The notes under the pieces were generated by a model. It had not been told where the DNA came from and made no database searches. It worked only from the letters and a program-made list of their open reading frames with translations. From NCBI GenBank assembly GCA_029721435.1, contig CM056574.1:69297501-69361500 (forward strand): a stretch of 64,000 nt of DNA, given 5' to 3'. Positions within the stretch are counted from its first letter, which is position 1. Each line of letters starts with the position of its first letter. Made by a program: the position numbers and the translations under genes. The stretch comes from Gymnothorax reevesii. Lineage: Eukaryota; Chordata; Actinopteri; Anguilliformes; Muraenidae. Shown piece by piece: positions 10,586 through 23,337 of this stretch.

Positions 10586-13500
10586 CAGTAAATATGTTAC
10601 CCAACATACACATCCCTCTTGCAGAGTAAGGAGGATCACTAACATTGGGGGCCAGAACTGTGACATCATTATTACGAGCCTGAGTACTGATATACTGATA
10701 TCATCAGCTGCAAGGACCAGTTTAGTTTAGTGCACCTGGAAAGCAGCACCTGAAATATCTCCCAAATATTAATTCTCGCCAAATGAAGAGATAAGTCTAC
10801 AGAACATACATTGATACAATAAAGTTTTGAGGTAATGTAATATACACTGCCAATTTTGCAGCCAGAGATAATCGATACACCATATTTGTCCAAGTCAGAT
10901 CAAAAGGAGTCTGTTGGCCCAAGAGCTGTATAATATTTTCAATGAGTCTAAGTTGTATACTTTTGATCTGTAGTCAAGACTTTTCTGCTAATTAAAAAAT
11001 ACAAAATGGACAATCAAGTGTAAGATTGAAAAATTATTGAAAAAATAAATGCTGGATTCAAAGTATCCTTTGGCCTACGTAAAAAATTAAAATTGTTATA
11101 TCTAGAAGCATTCTATGCAGTCATCGTTCGGCATACCACCACCCTCACTTGTCTCGGTGTAGTGACTACAGTCTCACTTCCCTTTAGAAACAGGAAGTTG
11201 CGCATTAGACATTATGAATGCTATACACTCCATCAGACATGCGAGTGTAGAAAAAATACCAGCCCCTCAACCTTTAAGCTCAAGAGAATAAGTCTCTAAC
11301 ACTGCAGACATAAATCAGTTTGCTAGCCCTAAACATCCTATTTAAAAAAAAGTTTTTGGCTGCAGATATTCATAATGCTTAAAAAGATACATTATTAATG
11401 GAGGAATCAGCTTCTAAGTCTATAAGAATTTGAAGACTTTACAGTTCAAAAAGACTGCTTCAGAATTCTGCACCAAAAAATTAAGGTCATATTCGAAATG
11501 TAATGCAGTACCTTCACTTTAAGTTCGCTGATATTTGCAATATAAGTAGCTCGTAGCCTTTCGGTTAATAGACAGCAGCAAGCTAACAAGCAGTGTGATT
11601 GCAGCAGTATGAGTTAGCTTGCATCCCTTTTAACACTGATTTCAAGCCTCTCAGGCAATTTTCTGTAATGCAATCTAAATTAAGGACAGCAGCAAATAAC
11701 TGAACATTATACAATGCCGGTAGTGAAGACTTTATTCTGAGCAGCATCCTTTCATTTGAATTCAAACGCATGCACAACATGGCACTCTTCAAATTGATAC
11801 AATTAAACAACTGTGCTGAAGTCCATAATTTTTCAAGTCAATCTCTAATACAGAGGATAGTGGGCTGGCAGTAAGAGATTATCGGTTTTTATACACACAA
11901 CAGATCTGCAGCCGGTGCAAAGGAAGTTGATCAGTTGAGGGGGACGACCAGTCATAAAACACCTTCTCTGACGGCGAATTAGCCAATAACCGAGGCGAGC
12001 GCTTTGAAGGTGACCCGCGTTTTTATCTTTTTTCCTTTACTGCTGGCCTATTGAAAATGAAATACGGCTGCAGGAAAGAGTGAGAGAAAGAGAGAGGGAG
12101 GGTGAAGGGCATGAGTTTTAAAGGGCCCGCGGAGAGAGACTCACCCTAAACAAACAACCCTGAAATGCAGGGGGGGGGGGGACTCTGACTGGGGAAAGGA
12201 TGTAGCGTTCTCCCTTTCTCCACTGACCGCTACATTCAGTGGTAAACTGACCGAACTCTATGCTTGGCTCAAGTGATGAAAGGGTCAGTTTGAGCCTTCT
12301 AAAATAAAAAATACTGTGATAGGCTTTCCTACCCAGAATCCTCGATTTTGATAAATCTGACTCAGGCCACACCCCTTTCTCCTAATTTGAGTTCCCTCCA
12401 CCCACCACAGGTAATACGGTTCTGACCTTCACAATGCAACAAGCAATACTGGAGAATCATAACAAATTAACCCTCTCATTTGGACAAAGTGGATCTTGTT
12501 TTAATATAAAGCAAAGCCAGGACACCCAGTGTTTGGCATAAACAATTCGACCTCATAGGTCAATCTGTGAGCTAAATCTGGATACAAAATATGCCTACCA
12601 CATACACAACTGCTGATAGGAGCAAAACAGCGTGACCAATCACTGGTGGTGTAAGTGGTCTTGTGAGTGCTACAAGGCTGTGCTCATACTGAAGGTCTTA
12701 GCAAATCAGGCCCTAACTCTATACCCTAAACAAATTTATGTTTATTGAACTATTCTGTTGAATGAATTTCCTTATTTACAGATTCCGATTAGTGTGCTTT
12801 TTTCGGTGAGCTGTGGAGAAACAGACAGATGAAACAGACTAGCGTTTGACTGTCAGCATAGAGGGAGGGAACGAATGTGAACCATCGGGTGAAAGAGGCG
12901 CAATTACAAACATGCGAAGTGCTGAAAAGAGGGGGTGAGAGAAAACAGAGAAATTGACCCACTTAAAAAATGGTCAACAAAAAGCAAACAAGCTCCTGCA
13001 CTTTTGTGCTGGCCTCACTTTGTCTCTGGGTAAAGCTTTCCTTTGTGGGAGAGAGGGGAGGGAGAGAAAGGGGCCAAGGCTGGAAGTAACTGCTGCGCAA
13101 TATTTACACCGGGTCTGATCACAGGGACAAATTACACTGCAAGGAGAGAGAGAGAGAGAAAGAGATGCATCCAGTGCACACGAAGAGGCGACCGTTTTAC
13201 ATTTTCACTCTCCAGCTCCTTTAATGACTCTTAATGTGAGAGGTGTGTCTGCTCCTATTAAACATAAGGCCCAATCAATACGCAAGATAATTGGGAGTTG
13301 TTAGAGCAAATTATAACTCGGCTATTATGTGGCGGTACAATGTTTCTCTGTAAACTGTTATTACAGGAACAGCAGCTTTTTATTCTACGTAAGGGAGAGC
13401 CGTTGAAGGGTGTGTGTGTGTGTGTATGGGGGGTTGATATGCAATAGCTGCCACTATTCTCTGTAATCACCCCCCGTATTGACAGAGACCCCACTTTTCT

Positions 13501-13984
13501 TCAGGGCCTTTGTGCAGTCTGTAATTTCCCCACACTCTCGGCCACTTAGTTTGTGCGTTCAGGCCGGGCGCTTTGGCTTCTGCAGCCGAGGGAACACTTG
13601 TTAACTGGGCTTTTTACAGCAGCGCAGATGTGTCTCCTCACTGCCACTATTATGTACTTTTGGGCTTATTCTGTGCCCCTGACATCTGGGCTGAGCCTAC
13701 CTCATTCGGCTTTCATTTTCCCTCCATCCATCAGCCCCATCCTCTATCTGCTTGTCTGTCTGTCCAGGAACAGGCCTGTTTCCATCATTCTCTGTTTGAG
13801 TCTGTCAGCCCGTCTGTGATGCTTCCGTGCTCATCAGCTTTCGCAGACAGGCTTAACATTTTAGGGGTGCTTAAAGGCAAACAGAGTGCAAATTCAAAAC
13901 ACAAAATGAAGAGCCCAGTGCTAAAAGCACTTAAGTGACATTTTGGACAAGTCAAGTTCAGCATTGAAATGTGTTTGTCGAGCC
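10586..13984. other. No gene seen
   Basis: Non-coding sequence. It holds a poly-G run near 12171-12181, a (GA)n run near 13142-13163 and a short (GT)n near 13410-13426. No frame resembles a protein and no paired terminal repeats were recognised. It reads as less repeat-rich than the rest of the window. Confidence 0.5.
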
Positions 13985-13994
13985 AAAGCTAGGA

Positions 13995-14075
13995 ATCCTG
14001 CATCATCAACTGGCAGCCCGCGGGCCACATCCGGCCCGCCAGGGCTTTCCAACTGGCCCGCGGAATATTTAATTA
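13995..14075 (+). mobile_element. hAT-type terminal fragment
   Basis: Contains CTGGCAGCCCGCGGGCCACA, then CCGGCCCGCCAGGGC and GGCCCGCGGAATATTTAATT, a familiar vertebrate hAT end. A matching far end was not found, so the extent of the element is unknown. Confidence 0.45.
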
Positions 14076-14429
14076 ATTCAGAAAATGTAAACATAGAATA
14101 GTTTCTCGATAATTTTAGATATCTACAGTAGCCTTTTTCCCTCTGATATAGATTGAAACAACCCCAAAAGCAACTGCAGATTAAAATAATTTTGTTTGGA
14201 ATGATTGACGTGTGTGTCGCATGTGCATTCCTCTTATGGGACAGAAAGTCAGCTGGCACTGCGAGTCAGCTGCGCTGTATCTCAAAGCGAGAAGGGGGCA
14301 AACTCAAATCTCTGCTTCAAACAATTTGGACTATTTACATATTTTCACGCTCTCATTTAACATTTCATTTTTACTTGTTTTTTTTCACACGTACAATAAC
14401 GGTGCTCACAGCCTGGTCTCATAAAATGC

Positions 14430-14860
14430 GTCTTAGCAGGAACAAATGCCGGCATTGTGTGACAGTAGATATGAAACATAAAACAGACAGGTCCAAACCC
14501 AGTCCCAGCATGTGTGGCTAGCCTATATAAATAAAATGTAATAAAAAAAAACTAGACCATGTCAGTTTACAATGAATCCCACGGATAAAACCCTGCCCAA
14601 TATTTCGGGTTTACTTTTTTCACATGCACAGATGATGTTCAGCGGAAGCTGAAGTAGCTATCACAGTCAAAAATAGAAGAAAATATAGGCCTACAACGGC
14701 TTATTTAAGCGGCAAAGACAAATACCGTCTTTGTGTGACAACCGATATGAATGATCAAAAAAAAAAAAAAATGGACGGGTCCAAGTGGAGCCATTCACAG
14801 CATTTGTGGCTGAAATAAAAAAAATAAAACAAGACCAGTCAGTTTACAACGAATCCAACT
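14430..14860 (+). repeat. Diverged direct duplication, unit spacing about 285 bp
   Basis: The block CAAATGCCGGCATTGTGTGA, running through GACAGGTCCAAACC and on to GTCAGTTTACAATGAATCC (about 14441-14580), is repeated with changes at about 14720-14858 (CAAATACCGTCTTTGTGTGA, GACGGGTCCAAG, GTCAGTTTACAACGAATCC). Order and spacing are kept, so this is an old tandem duplication, possibly inside the hAT-like repeat beginning near 13995. Confidence 0.6.
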
Positions 14861-15839
14861 CCTAAAACTGTTGGCGCAGCCATTTTTCGAAGTGAAAAAT
14901 GAATGCCGATACAAAGTTGAACATTAGAGCATAACGGAGGGAAAACACAGCCACCATCAGTTTGCTCAGTCGTTGCGACTAATCGATCGAATGAATAACT
15001 AGTTCATTTTTTTTTGCATTATTAACCCGAGGCGCGGCGGCGGGTTACAGTAGTCTGTCATTCCGGTCTATTTGAGCTCTCCTCGTGACTCAAACTTCGC
15101 AATTTGTACATATACACTTCTAATCTTCATAGAAACATTTAAAATATGGCCTTCTACCGAGCCTTCGTTTGGTAGAAAAAGCAGGCAAAAGCTAAGAAGC
15201 TTATAAGTTTCGCTACACGTAACGTACGATATACCGGTACGCGATAATGTGGCCGTGGGTGGGGTCAAGAGTGGGTTAAAAGCTCACACCTTAGCGCCGA
15301 GGGTTTAGCACTTCAGTGCTCTAGTTGCAAATTGCATCACAAAGTTACTAGGCGTTTTCCTACGCGCAGAAATGACGGCTTGTCTATCGAAGATTCCGAA
15401 AGCATGTAGCTCATCAAATGGCTTTGATGCCAATTTCTTCGCGGCTAATTGCAATAAAAGCATTTTAATGTCAGTATGGTTTGATAAACCTAAGATTCAT
15501 GGGATCAATTTGTTTCAATATGAAGAACAACAGCCTATAATTAAATCAAAAACCGTCTAACAATTAATTACACTGCAAAAAATGCTATTGTGAGAGATTG
15601 AGATCAAAAGATATATACAGTAAGTGAAAAGTTTAGACAAACCAATATCTTTGCTTACAATGCATCATGTTAAATAAATAAATAGGCTCTCTTCATTTGG
15701 CAAAATATATATTTATATATATCTTAAACCGTATCGCACCCCCCCACCCACCCACCCCCCGGTACCGGAGGCAATCATTACTTTTTTTTAATTTATTCGA
15801 CTCCAAACAGGAACAAAGTGCCCACACTAGTGGGTCGAC

Positions 15840-16230
15840 AACAACAATAACATACACATACACTTAACACAAAATCAATACAAAGAGACATCAGCCAGAA
15901 GATCTACTAAAAATCAACTTATGGACTTCAAATTTAAATGCTTTCATGTTATGAGTAATAATATCAAGCTCTGGAGCATATCTACTTGGACTACTAAAGT
16001 AGCTCTGAATTTGGATAAAAGGACTGAATTTTCTTACATTCATTCTGGATACAGTGGGGATTAAAACTAGGCATGGACCTCAGGACCGGTTTCGGAGCAT
16101 TAAAACATATTTGAGTAGTAAAATTAGAACAGTTGTGTAGACTATGAACTGACTTATACAAAAACATGACATCCAGGTACTTGTTTCGAGTTATAAGAGT
16201 TGGCAGCTTGAAAAAAATCACAATTGTACA
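15840..16230 (-). pseudogene. Possible LINE RT C-terminal fragment
   Basis: A reverse-strand frame contains FKLPTLITRNKYLDVMFLYK, which resembles the LP.L..RR..LD..FLYK segment after the RT domain of several non-LTR retrotransposons. The rest of the frame is not recognisable. A weak call. Confidence 0.3.
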
Positions 16231-16499
16231 TAAGATTCCCTGGCATATTACACATAACAAATACAGCATGTTTCCTAATAGCAACATCGTCATGTAACAT
16301 AGCATGGAAGAAACTCAGCGAAAAGCTCAGGTTGACCATTTTTTCCTCCATCGAACACAATTCAAGCACCACGCAAGTAAAAGAGCATGTAGCACAACAT
16401 AGGATATTTCATATCAGGACTCGATCCCTACCATTTCTAAAAAATGTGTGCTTGGTATACAAATGATACATCAAATGAAAGAGGAAAGTCTATAGAATC

Positions 16500-17278
16500 A
16501 AACGATATAAGCCTTGTCATTTTAAACTGACAACACTCAAAGAACAGCAGGCAAACACTTGACATTCTACAGCATTAAGCAAATAATCGTTCATACCGTT
16601 GATATTTTGTAATAAAAAAACTGTTCGAGGGTGAATCTGCCGGGCTATTGTTAGGCCAATGTGTCCATGTTAAATTGAAACTACATCTGCCTGTCCCTAT
16701 GCATATTTTTATCTGTGGCATTGCCTCCAAGTAGATCAGGCCCTGATAATTTCGCTTGCATGCATGTATTTTCTTCTCTGTGTTTGACTTGTGATGCTGT
16801 AAATTTGACTCTGGGGTAGGCCATTTGATTCAATAGGCTCTGTTTCCAACGAGCCCTCAAAACAACTTAAACCTAGCCTGAGATAGAGCCTTGTGTTCCT
16901 GGTGCGTTTAATTGCGTGTTCATGCACTACACGCATTTACTCAAAGTGCGCAGGAATTAATGCAGCAATACAGTTGCAAAACCAGCTGCTTGTTGATAAT
17001 ATCGCTATAATTGTCCACAAAATATTCAACAGTCATTTTCAAAGTAGTTTTCACGGTTGCGTCCGACTGAGAATCCTTGCGCCATTACGTGCAAGTACTA
17101 ATGAAAGCACTGCTTTTCAAGCACCGGAGTACATGACGTTTTATGCTTACTATTCATAATTGCATTGTAAGTCCAGGCAGCTTGTCTATCCAGGTAGCTT
17201 ACTGGCTAAGGCACTGCACGCTGGCCTGGGTGAAGTTCTCACGAGTTCTTGCACGTTTTTCAACATGGCCGCCAACTA
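16500..17278. other. No gene seen
   Basis: No protein-like frame. A weak tRNA-like string near 17188-17250 was considered and not accepted. Confidence 0.4.
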
Positions 17279-17292
17279 GGGTTTGCATCACA

Positions 17293-17752
17293 TTCTTTTT
17301 TTTTTTTTTTTAATTAGGCATCTCCAATCCCACACAAATCTGGAATGCCCAATTGAGGAACAATGTACAAGCCTTGAGGGGCGGCTCACGGCTCTCCTCC
17401 AAAGCACATGCCCATCAACACAGCTTCTTTACACTCATTGGTTGAATTCTCGCAAGTTCAGAATGAGGCCAGAGGATACCCGAACGTGAACAAGCTTAGA
17501 ATCTTCCTGACAAGTATCCGGCTAGCCAACAGGAGGCACTTGAGCAACGAACAAACCAACCATGTTATATTCCCCTTCCGGGCAGCCCCTTCCTAATTTG
17601 CATCCCAGTAGCACAATGGCCAATTGTGCGCTATTTCTGGAAAAGCTGTTAACCGCTGCCAGTTAGTACAACTGGCGCTCAAACCCGTGCAATGATAGTC
17701 ACTTCTGCTCTGCAATGCGATGCTTTAACCGAGTGAGCTATTCGGCAGCTCT
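17293..17752 (-). mobile_element. Long tRNA-derived SINE, reverse orientation
   Basis: Read in reverse, the element starts with a tRNA-like head: A box TAGCTCACTCGG (complement of 17729-17740) and a decayed B box (complement of about 17675-17686). A body of about 300 bp follows, with the motif GGCATTCCAGATTTG, ending in the tail that appears here as a T run at about 17298-17311. A perfect 14-bp duplication GGGTTTGCATCACA flanks it at 17279-17292 and 17753-17766. It resembles a long SINE family widespread in fish; the family name is not assigned. Confidence 0.85.
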
Positions 17753-18240
17753 GGGTTTGCATCACAGTCTATCTAAAACAAGCTGTGCGGCAGTGGATGT
17801 CAACTTGAAATGCAAGGCGAGACTGCTCATGTATGTTTTCACTCGTCTAAGTAAGACCAAACGTAGTGTAATCATTCTAGAGGAAAGAACTTGCAGGCTC
17901 TCGCTCAACCCTTCGATCTTGAACATGCCCCAGGTGAGCAGTCCTAGCTGTACAAGAAAAAGTCTTGCCAGAGTTATGCTCCAACCTCCTGTATTTGCCA
18001 ATCTGAACAGCCATTCAGCCAATTCTTTTTCAAAATGATTGAGTCCCACTAAATGAATGTACTCATGAAAAAAAAAAAGAATCTGAATAAAATAGGATGC
18101 TCAAAGAGACTGGAAGTGTGCATATGAGGTTTTCAATTGAGCTTGGGTACCTCTGGGAGAATGCTGGAATTCAGTCAACATCTAACTATATGATTGTCAT
18201 TGATAAACTTTGATTAATGAGCTCAATTTCAATTTATTTC

Positions 18241-19491
18241 TGTGATGGTGCGATCAGGGACCAGTCACGAGAACCAAGCAATGCAGTAGATTTGGTTTTA
18301 TTAATAAAGTGGGAAAATCCCCGCAGGGCAGAAGGCAAAGGTACAAAGTCCACACTCCAAAAATCACAATCCAGTTGGGCAAAAATTGAATCAAAAACCA
18401 AGGCAGCAATCACAGTACTCGTTGTCGGACAGAAATGGGTCTGATTCACAGGTACAGAGAAGCAAAGCCAAACTCCAATGGGAGTTATCCAAACCGTAAC
18501 CAGGGCAGCAATAATAGATCTCGAGGTCGGGCAGAAAAAGGGTAAAAAAACACAGATGCAACGGTAAATCCAAAATCGCAAAGCCAAAAATCGAAAAGTC
18601 GGGCGGACCAGTCAGAAAAGAATCACTAAGAAATCAAGGCGAGAGAAGCGTGGCACAAGAAGACTGAGGAAACGATCTGACGAGGAAGTGCTGTGAAAAG
18701 ACTCCTAATATACACTCCGGGGGAATCACATGCTAAACAGAACACAGGTGCCGGAAATGAGACTAATTACAGAGGGTGGAACAAGAAGGAGAACCTAATC
18801 ACAAAAAATAGGCAAAAGCCAAAAGGCGGACAGGAATCAGGAGACAATCCTATTGATAAACATACGGTTCCGGTAAAGGAGTTCTAACGTGCATAGATAA
18901 TGAGAGAAAGGACAGCGTGATCAAGTGTGGAGATTCCACAGAAATGCAACAGAGGAGATTAGGGAGAGACAAGAGGCGGAGACTAGAACAGGGCGAGTGC
19001 TGAGAGCTTGTTAATCAATTAGTAAGTGAAACTATACAATCCCTTAGTGCTCGTTAGTAAGTTAGCATTGTATACAATGTTAGTTAGTGTCAGTAACTTT
19101 TAGTGAAAGCAACAAACTGTTAGTATGGTTAGTAAAATAGAAAAGTAAGGTGAAGAGAGCAAACGAGATTGGAAGGAAGAATGAAATCCAGAAACCATTA
19201 AATCATCAAAAGAGTGGCACGCAATACCGGGGCTGTGAGCAATGACAAGACAGGGGAAGACAAAGTGCAATCCATGGTGGAAAGCAAAACATGGACCGGA
19301 ATGAAAACTTTGGTAAAAAGCAAAACCAGGAAAAACAAAACTAAATCAATACCTGAATTCTAAATTTACCAAATCACAAAACACATAACAAAGAATAGGC
19401 AGACATAGCAATTACTCAATTACCAATAAAGCAGAACATAGCAAACAGATCAAAACATGACCAGGCAAATCAGAACATGGGCATGGGCTAA
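18241..19491 (-). mobile_element. Solo LTR, family 1 copy A
   Basis: Homologous along its length to the reverse-oriented copy at 29871 and, inverted, to the copy at 38918; shared blocks include a TTAGTA-rich stretch and CCAGAAACCAWTAAATCA. It begins TGTGATGG. A possible 5-bp duplication ATTTC lies at 18236-18240 and 19492-19496, but the right end has lost the usual terminal bases. A reverse polyadenylation signal lies near 18295 and a TATA-like site near 18706. No internal retrotransposon region is attached. Confidence 0.65.
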
Positions 19492-19496
19492 ATTTC

Positions 19497-20012
19497 CAGC
19501 AAAAAATGTAAAAATGAAAAAGGTTTGATTGCTCTCACTTTAAATGAGTTCACCATGCCATCAGCTGCCATAAATGATCGGCTGTTTCAACTCTCTAAAT
19601 TTGAATGGCTTTCAGCCTGAATCTGACCCCGATCAGGATGTCATCGCAGCCTTGGGACTGACTTTTGCTGTTCCCCTCACAAACAGGAAGAGACCACTTA
19701 CAGTCCCGTCTGCATTAATCAGCAATTGACTGTGTTGTTTATCGTGCTGCGTTTTCATTTCTGTGTACATTCAATCCAACTCTTCCCTTGATTTTACTAC
19801 ATGTCGGTGGAAACTTAGGGGCAAATTCACAAAAGCTGTTTAGCCAGCTTTTTTCTAGTCATTGACTGGCTTACAAGCGCACAGCTAAACACCCGCGATA
19901 ATTGCATATTACAATATAAAAACAATTCTCCTACTCTGTCTTAATATTCTGCCTGAATATAGACCATTACACTTATGGTTTCTGACTCTCACTTTTGGAA
20001 TGCTTAGAAGCA
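19497..20012. other. No gene seen
   Basis: Non-coding sequence between two solo LTRs; nothing recognised. Confidence 0.5.
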
Positions 20013-20017
20013 TGTAT

Positions 20018-20507
20018 TGTCATGGTTTGGGTGTGTGCTTTTGGTGATTCTCGTCCCTGACGACATTGCATCCTTCTCCATCGGATTTTTAACCCAGCTG
20101 GCAGATTATATCTGGGCAGCGCTTCCCCGGAGTCTATATAAGCCGGATGTCCGCCACGCCCCCTTTGCTAGAGTGTCTGCTTTGTAGTTACTCACTTTGG
20201 CTTGAGATATCTGCAGTCAGGCTTCGTTTGTCTAATATCTTATCTTAATTTCAGGGAAGCTCTGCTTCTTTAGGAATTTTCTCGCACTATTGTTTGGTGC
20301 CTTGTTATTTTCTCGTTTATTGAGATTTCTTTTCCTCTGTTGTTGCTCGCCTTGTTTCTGGCACTTAGTAGTTTTTTTTTTTGTGTATTCAGAAGCGCAA
20401 GCTCTTTTCCCTTCCATCCTCTTTATCACATTCAGCTGTGCCGGCTCCGTGCTTGGTGCACCTTCGCCTGCCAGGGCACCTGAACTCCACAATAACCAGC
20501 CTTTACA
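20018..20507 (+). mobile_element. Solo LTR, family 2 copy A
   Basis: Starts TGTCATGG and ends TTTACA, with a perfect 5-bp duplication TGTAT at 20013-20017 and 20508-20512. A TATA box (CTATATAAG) lies at 20134-20142. The first 150 bases match the reverse complement of the LTR at 48926-49377 (shared GTCCCTGACGACATTG and CATCGGATT blocks). It is a typical product of recombination between two LTRs. Confidence 0.8.
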
Positions 20508-20786
20508 TGTATATCGAAGTAATTGTCAATACTAGCATGACTTGGGGATATGGGATAGTACGTTCACTACAAAATTCCAGAAATTTCTCAAATAAATGAA
20601 TAAATTCTGGAAATAAGGCATTTATAATAAACACCCTCTTTTCTGCAGAGATAATACAGAAACAAAGCAAATACAAAAATAATGTAATATATTGAAAGCG
20701 TTTTTTTTTTCTTGTGTTTGACTTATGTGCAATTATACCTCAAAGGACAAAAACAGTTGAAAGACTAATCATGTTCTTAGGCTTAA

Positions 20787-21930
20787 AGGAGGAGACCTCA
20801 CTTCGGCAATGTATATTTCAGCGGAAAGTAGAATTCTTGAAGTGACTTTAATGTCTATTTTAATTTGATAATAATCCAATGCGATGCATTTTTAAACCAG
20901 CAAGTCTTCAAATTGGCTTCAATATCTGGGGGCACACATTTTTACTCGGGGAATCTTCTGATTTTGAATTTGATCTTCGGACACCTCAACTTTAAATGTT
21001 TAATAACCTAAACCTCCCGCAGTTTGCTCTGACAAACTGGTAAAATCTGATGATAGTCTAATTTACTTTTGATAGCACTGTCATGCATTGCACCGCAAAA
21101 TTATGAGGCGTCTCCTTCTGTGCATAAATGACAACTTAAAATATCAAAATGTCTTTAAAATTTCAGCGCTCGTGTTGCTCGTTAAGCAGCATAGATTTGC
21201 GTAAATTAGTTTGCGAGGCTGGGAGAATCTGTTCTATATTCGGGATGTTGTCACGGTTAAGGGGCGCAGTAAGGCAAGTTGCTCAGCTGTGCGACAATCC
21301 TGATGGCAAAAATAAATGCTGCAAAGTCAGTGAAAGTTTTGGATTTATAATGCCATATCAATTATATAAACGTAGGCAGTAGGAATTCACCTTTTCATTA
21401 TAATTTCTAATTATAGGTCCTGTATTGGTCTTGGTCGCTCAGTCAAAAAGTAGTTTGATTGTAAATCAGGCCAGCTTAAATAAAGAAAAGTTTGCGTCCA
21501 GTCAGGCCATGAAGGGGGAGCTTACTGAAGGCCCTCTAAACAACTCCATGGCCTGGATAAAAGGAAAGAGTACAACTGATGTCATGAAAGAGAAGAACTG
21601 ACTTCACAAGCACCGTGTCACTGGCGTTTGATGTACACTCACCTACTATATGGGGTACTAAGCACTGAATGTTCTACATTAAACACAATATAAAAAGAGT
21701 GAGTGAGCGAGTGGACAAGTGTGCATTTTGAACACAGTCTTAGATTAAAATGTAGAAAAAGTTAAAATGTCTGCCCCCTGATATTGACGCTGATTTGAAG
21801 ACTCGTCGGTTTTAAAACGCTTCGCACTGGATCATTACCAAATAAAAATTTATAAAACTATGCGTTTTAGACACTTCAAGAATTCCACTTTCGGTTGGAA
21901 TATACTTTTGCTGCGGTGCGGTCTCCTCCT
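20787..21930. mobile_element. TTAA-flanked inverted-repeat element, non-autonomous
   Basis: Inverted repeats of about 150 bp start AGGAGGAGACC at each end; the inner parts still pair, for example GAATTCTTGAAGTG near 20831 with its complement near 21878. TTAA lies immediately outside both ends (20783-20786 and 21931-21934), the target used by piggyBac and Kolobok elements. No transposase frame is visible. An internal piece (about 21640-21742) is related to the repeat near 26085. Confidence 0.75.
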
Positions 21931-21934
21931 TTAA

Positions 21935-22389
21935 AGGTTCCCTGACATTATATGGGCCGAAATTGACATTTAGAACTTCCCATAGTGTTTTTTTTTTGCG
22001 ATGAAAATGAAGATGCAAACGCTTTCCCGTGAAAATTAGTTGTTTTTAAACTATTTCTGATTCATTAAACTAATCAGGAATGCCCCCTTCGATATGTCCA
22101 GAACTGGCCTTATATGGCAACTGATGTCACGCAAGGCAGCCAGCTGTAAAGATCTCCAGTCTCAACAACAACATGTACATACACAACGTTTCACTTACCA
22201 TAGCCAGCTGACAGACCCTTCCAAAAAAACCACTGTTGGAATACCATAAAATTTACCACCAAAAAACTATAGTATTACTGTCGTAATTGTATTTTTTTTT
22301 TTTTGGAACGCACGATATAGATTTTAGTGTTACTATTGAAATATTGTAGGGCTACCATAGCTAATGAAATAACACTACAGAAAAAAACT
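21935..22389. other. No gene seen
   Basis: Non-coding; one T run near 22292-22304. Confidence 0.5.
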
Positions 22390-22439
22390 ATGAACTTCAG
22401 GATTATTTGCCAGAACATTTGCCAAAATAGGTGGCGTTA

Positions 22440-23337
22440 AGCCGCTTTCACCGCGGATACGAAACAAATTTTTCGCACGACAGATTACATTCAAAGTCAA
22501 TGCAAAGACGTGTGTATTCTAAATCTAAATAAATCTACCCCGACTTCACCGAGATTGGTTTATCTTACGTCACACTAACATGGCAGCATCCACTGAACAG
22601 CCACAGCAATGCTACTGAAGCGTTCAGCTACAATGACATTTAGCAAGGCGATTTATGTTTGAGAATATAAATACAACGTAAAATTAAATGTATAAAGGCG
22701 TTTTACCTTACCCGTCATTTCATATCATCTTATCAATTAAAATATGCCAGAAGGCTGAAGTTATCCGTGTATAACTTTCTTGCCGCTTGTCATTGACTGC
22801 CATTTTTACCTCTGCCAAAGAGGTTATGTTTTTGCCTGGGTTTGTTTGTTTGTTTGTCTGTTAGTTTGTTTCTCTGTTGGTTTCTAAAATAACTCAAAAA
22901 GTTATGGACAGATTTTGATGAAATTTTCAGAGAGGGTGGGTATTAAGTCAAGGAACAGGTGATTAAATTTTGGCATATCTAGGCCAAAGTACTGCTTAGA
23001 TATACGTCAAAGTTAAAGATTTCAAGTCTTTCCAAAGGACCGGAGTTCCAATCGCCGTGCTTTTGGGTTTTTCTGCCCCTTGGCGGAGGTCTGCGCTCTC
23101 TGAGTGCTTTCCTAGTTTTTGTTTACGTCCAACACAATACGCCTTGAACACTCTGAAGCCGGAAGTCGGAGTTTTCAACTCGTTAAGATCCAACCTCCGA
23201 GTTGTTTGGAACGGCATCAGTTCAGGCATTTAGCGAGCTTTATGAGCAGAGCGTTTTGTGTACTCTCATCTTTGCATTGACTTTGAATGTAATCTGTCAT
23301 GCAAAAAATTTGTTTCGCGTCCAGTGTGAAAGCAGCT
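22440..23337. mobile_element. PIF/Harbinger-like MITE with TTA target duplication
   Basis: The left arm AGCCGCTTTCACC followed by CGAAACAAATTTTTCGCACG pairs with the right arm (complement of 23251-23337, AGCTGCTTTCACACTGGACG). Both contain the shared CAGATTACATTCAAAGTCAA block. TTA lies outside each end (22437-22439 and 23338-23340), as expected for PIF/Harbinger. No transposase is present. A different repeat (22808-23120) sits inside. Confidence 0.65.
22808..23120 (+). repeat. Dispersed repeat with ACCTCTGCCAAAG / GGCGGAGGT ends
   Basis: Begins ACCTCTGCCAAAGAGGTTAT, has a GTTTGTTTGTTTGTTTG run and AAAAAGTTATGGACAGATTT, and ends CTTGGCGGAGGTCTGCGCTC. This sequence is familiar from many vertebrate and invertebrate genomes. 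The short ends are inverted relative to one another. Class unresolved. Confidence 0.6.

Noticed and set aside
13573..13938. 121-codon open frame as a host exon
   Set aside because: No recognisable domain, no splice signals that fit, and an overlapping frame of similar length.
17188..17250. Possible tRNA gene or second SINE head (TAGCTTACTGGCTAAGGC)
   Set aside because: A-box-like only; no acceptable B box or cloverleaf could be traced.
18217..18587. Opposed open frames at the start of LTR copy A as a retroviral gene
   Set aside because: They lie inside the LTR, are not shared as frames with the other copies, and have no domain.
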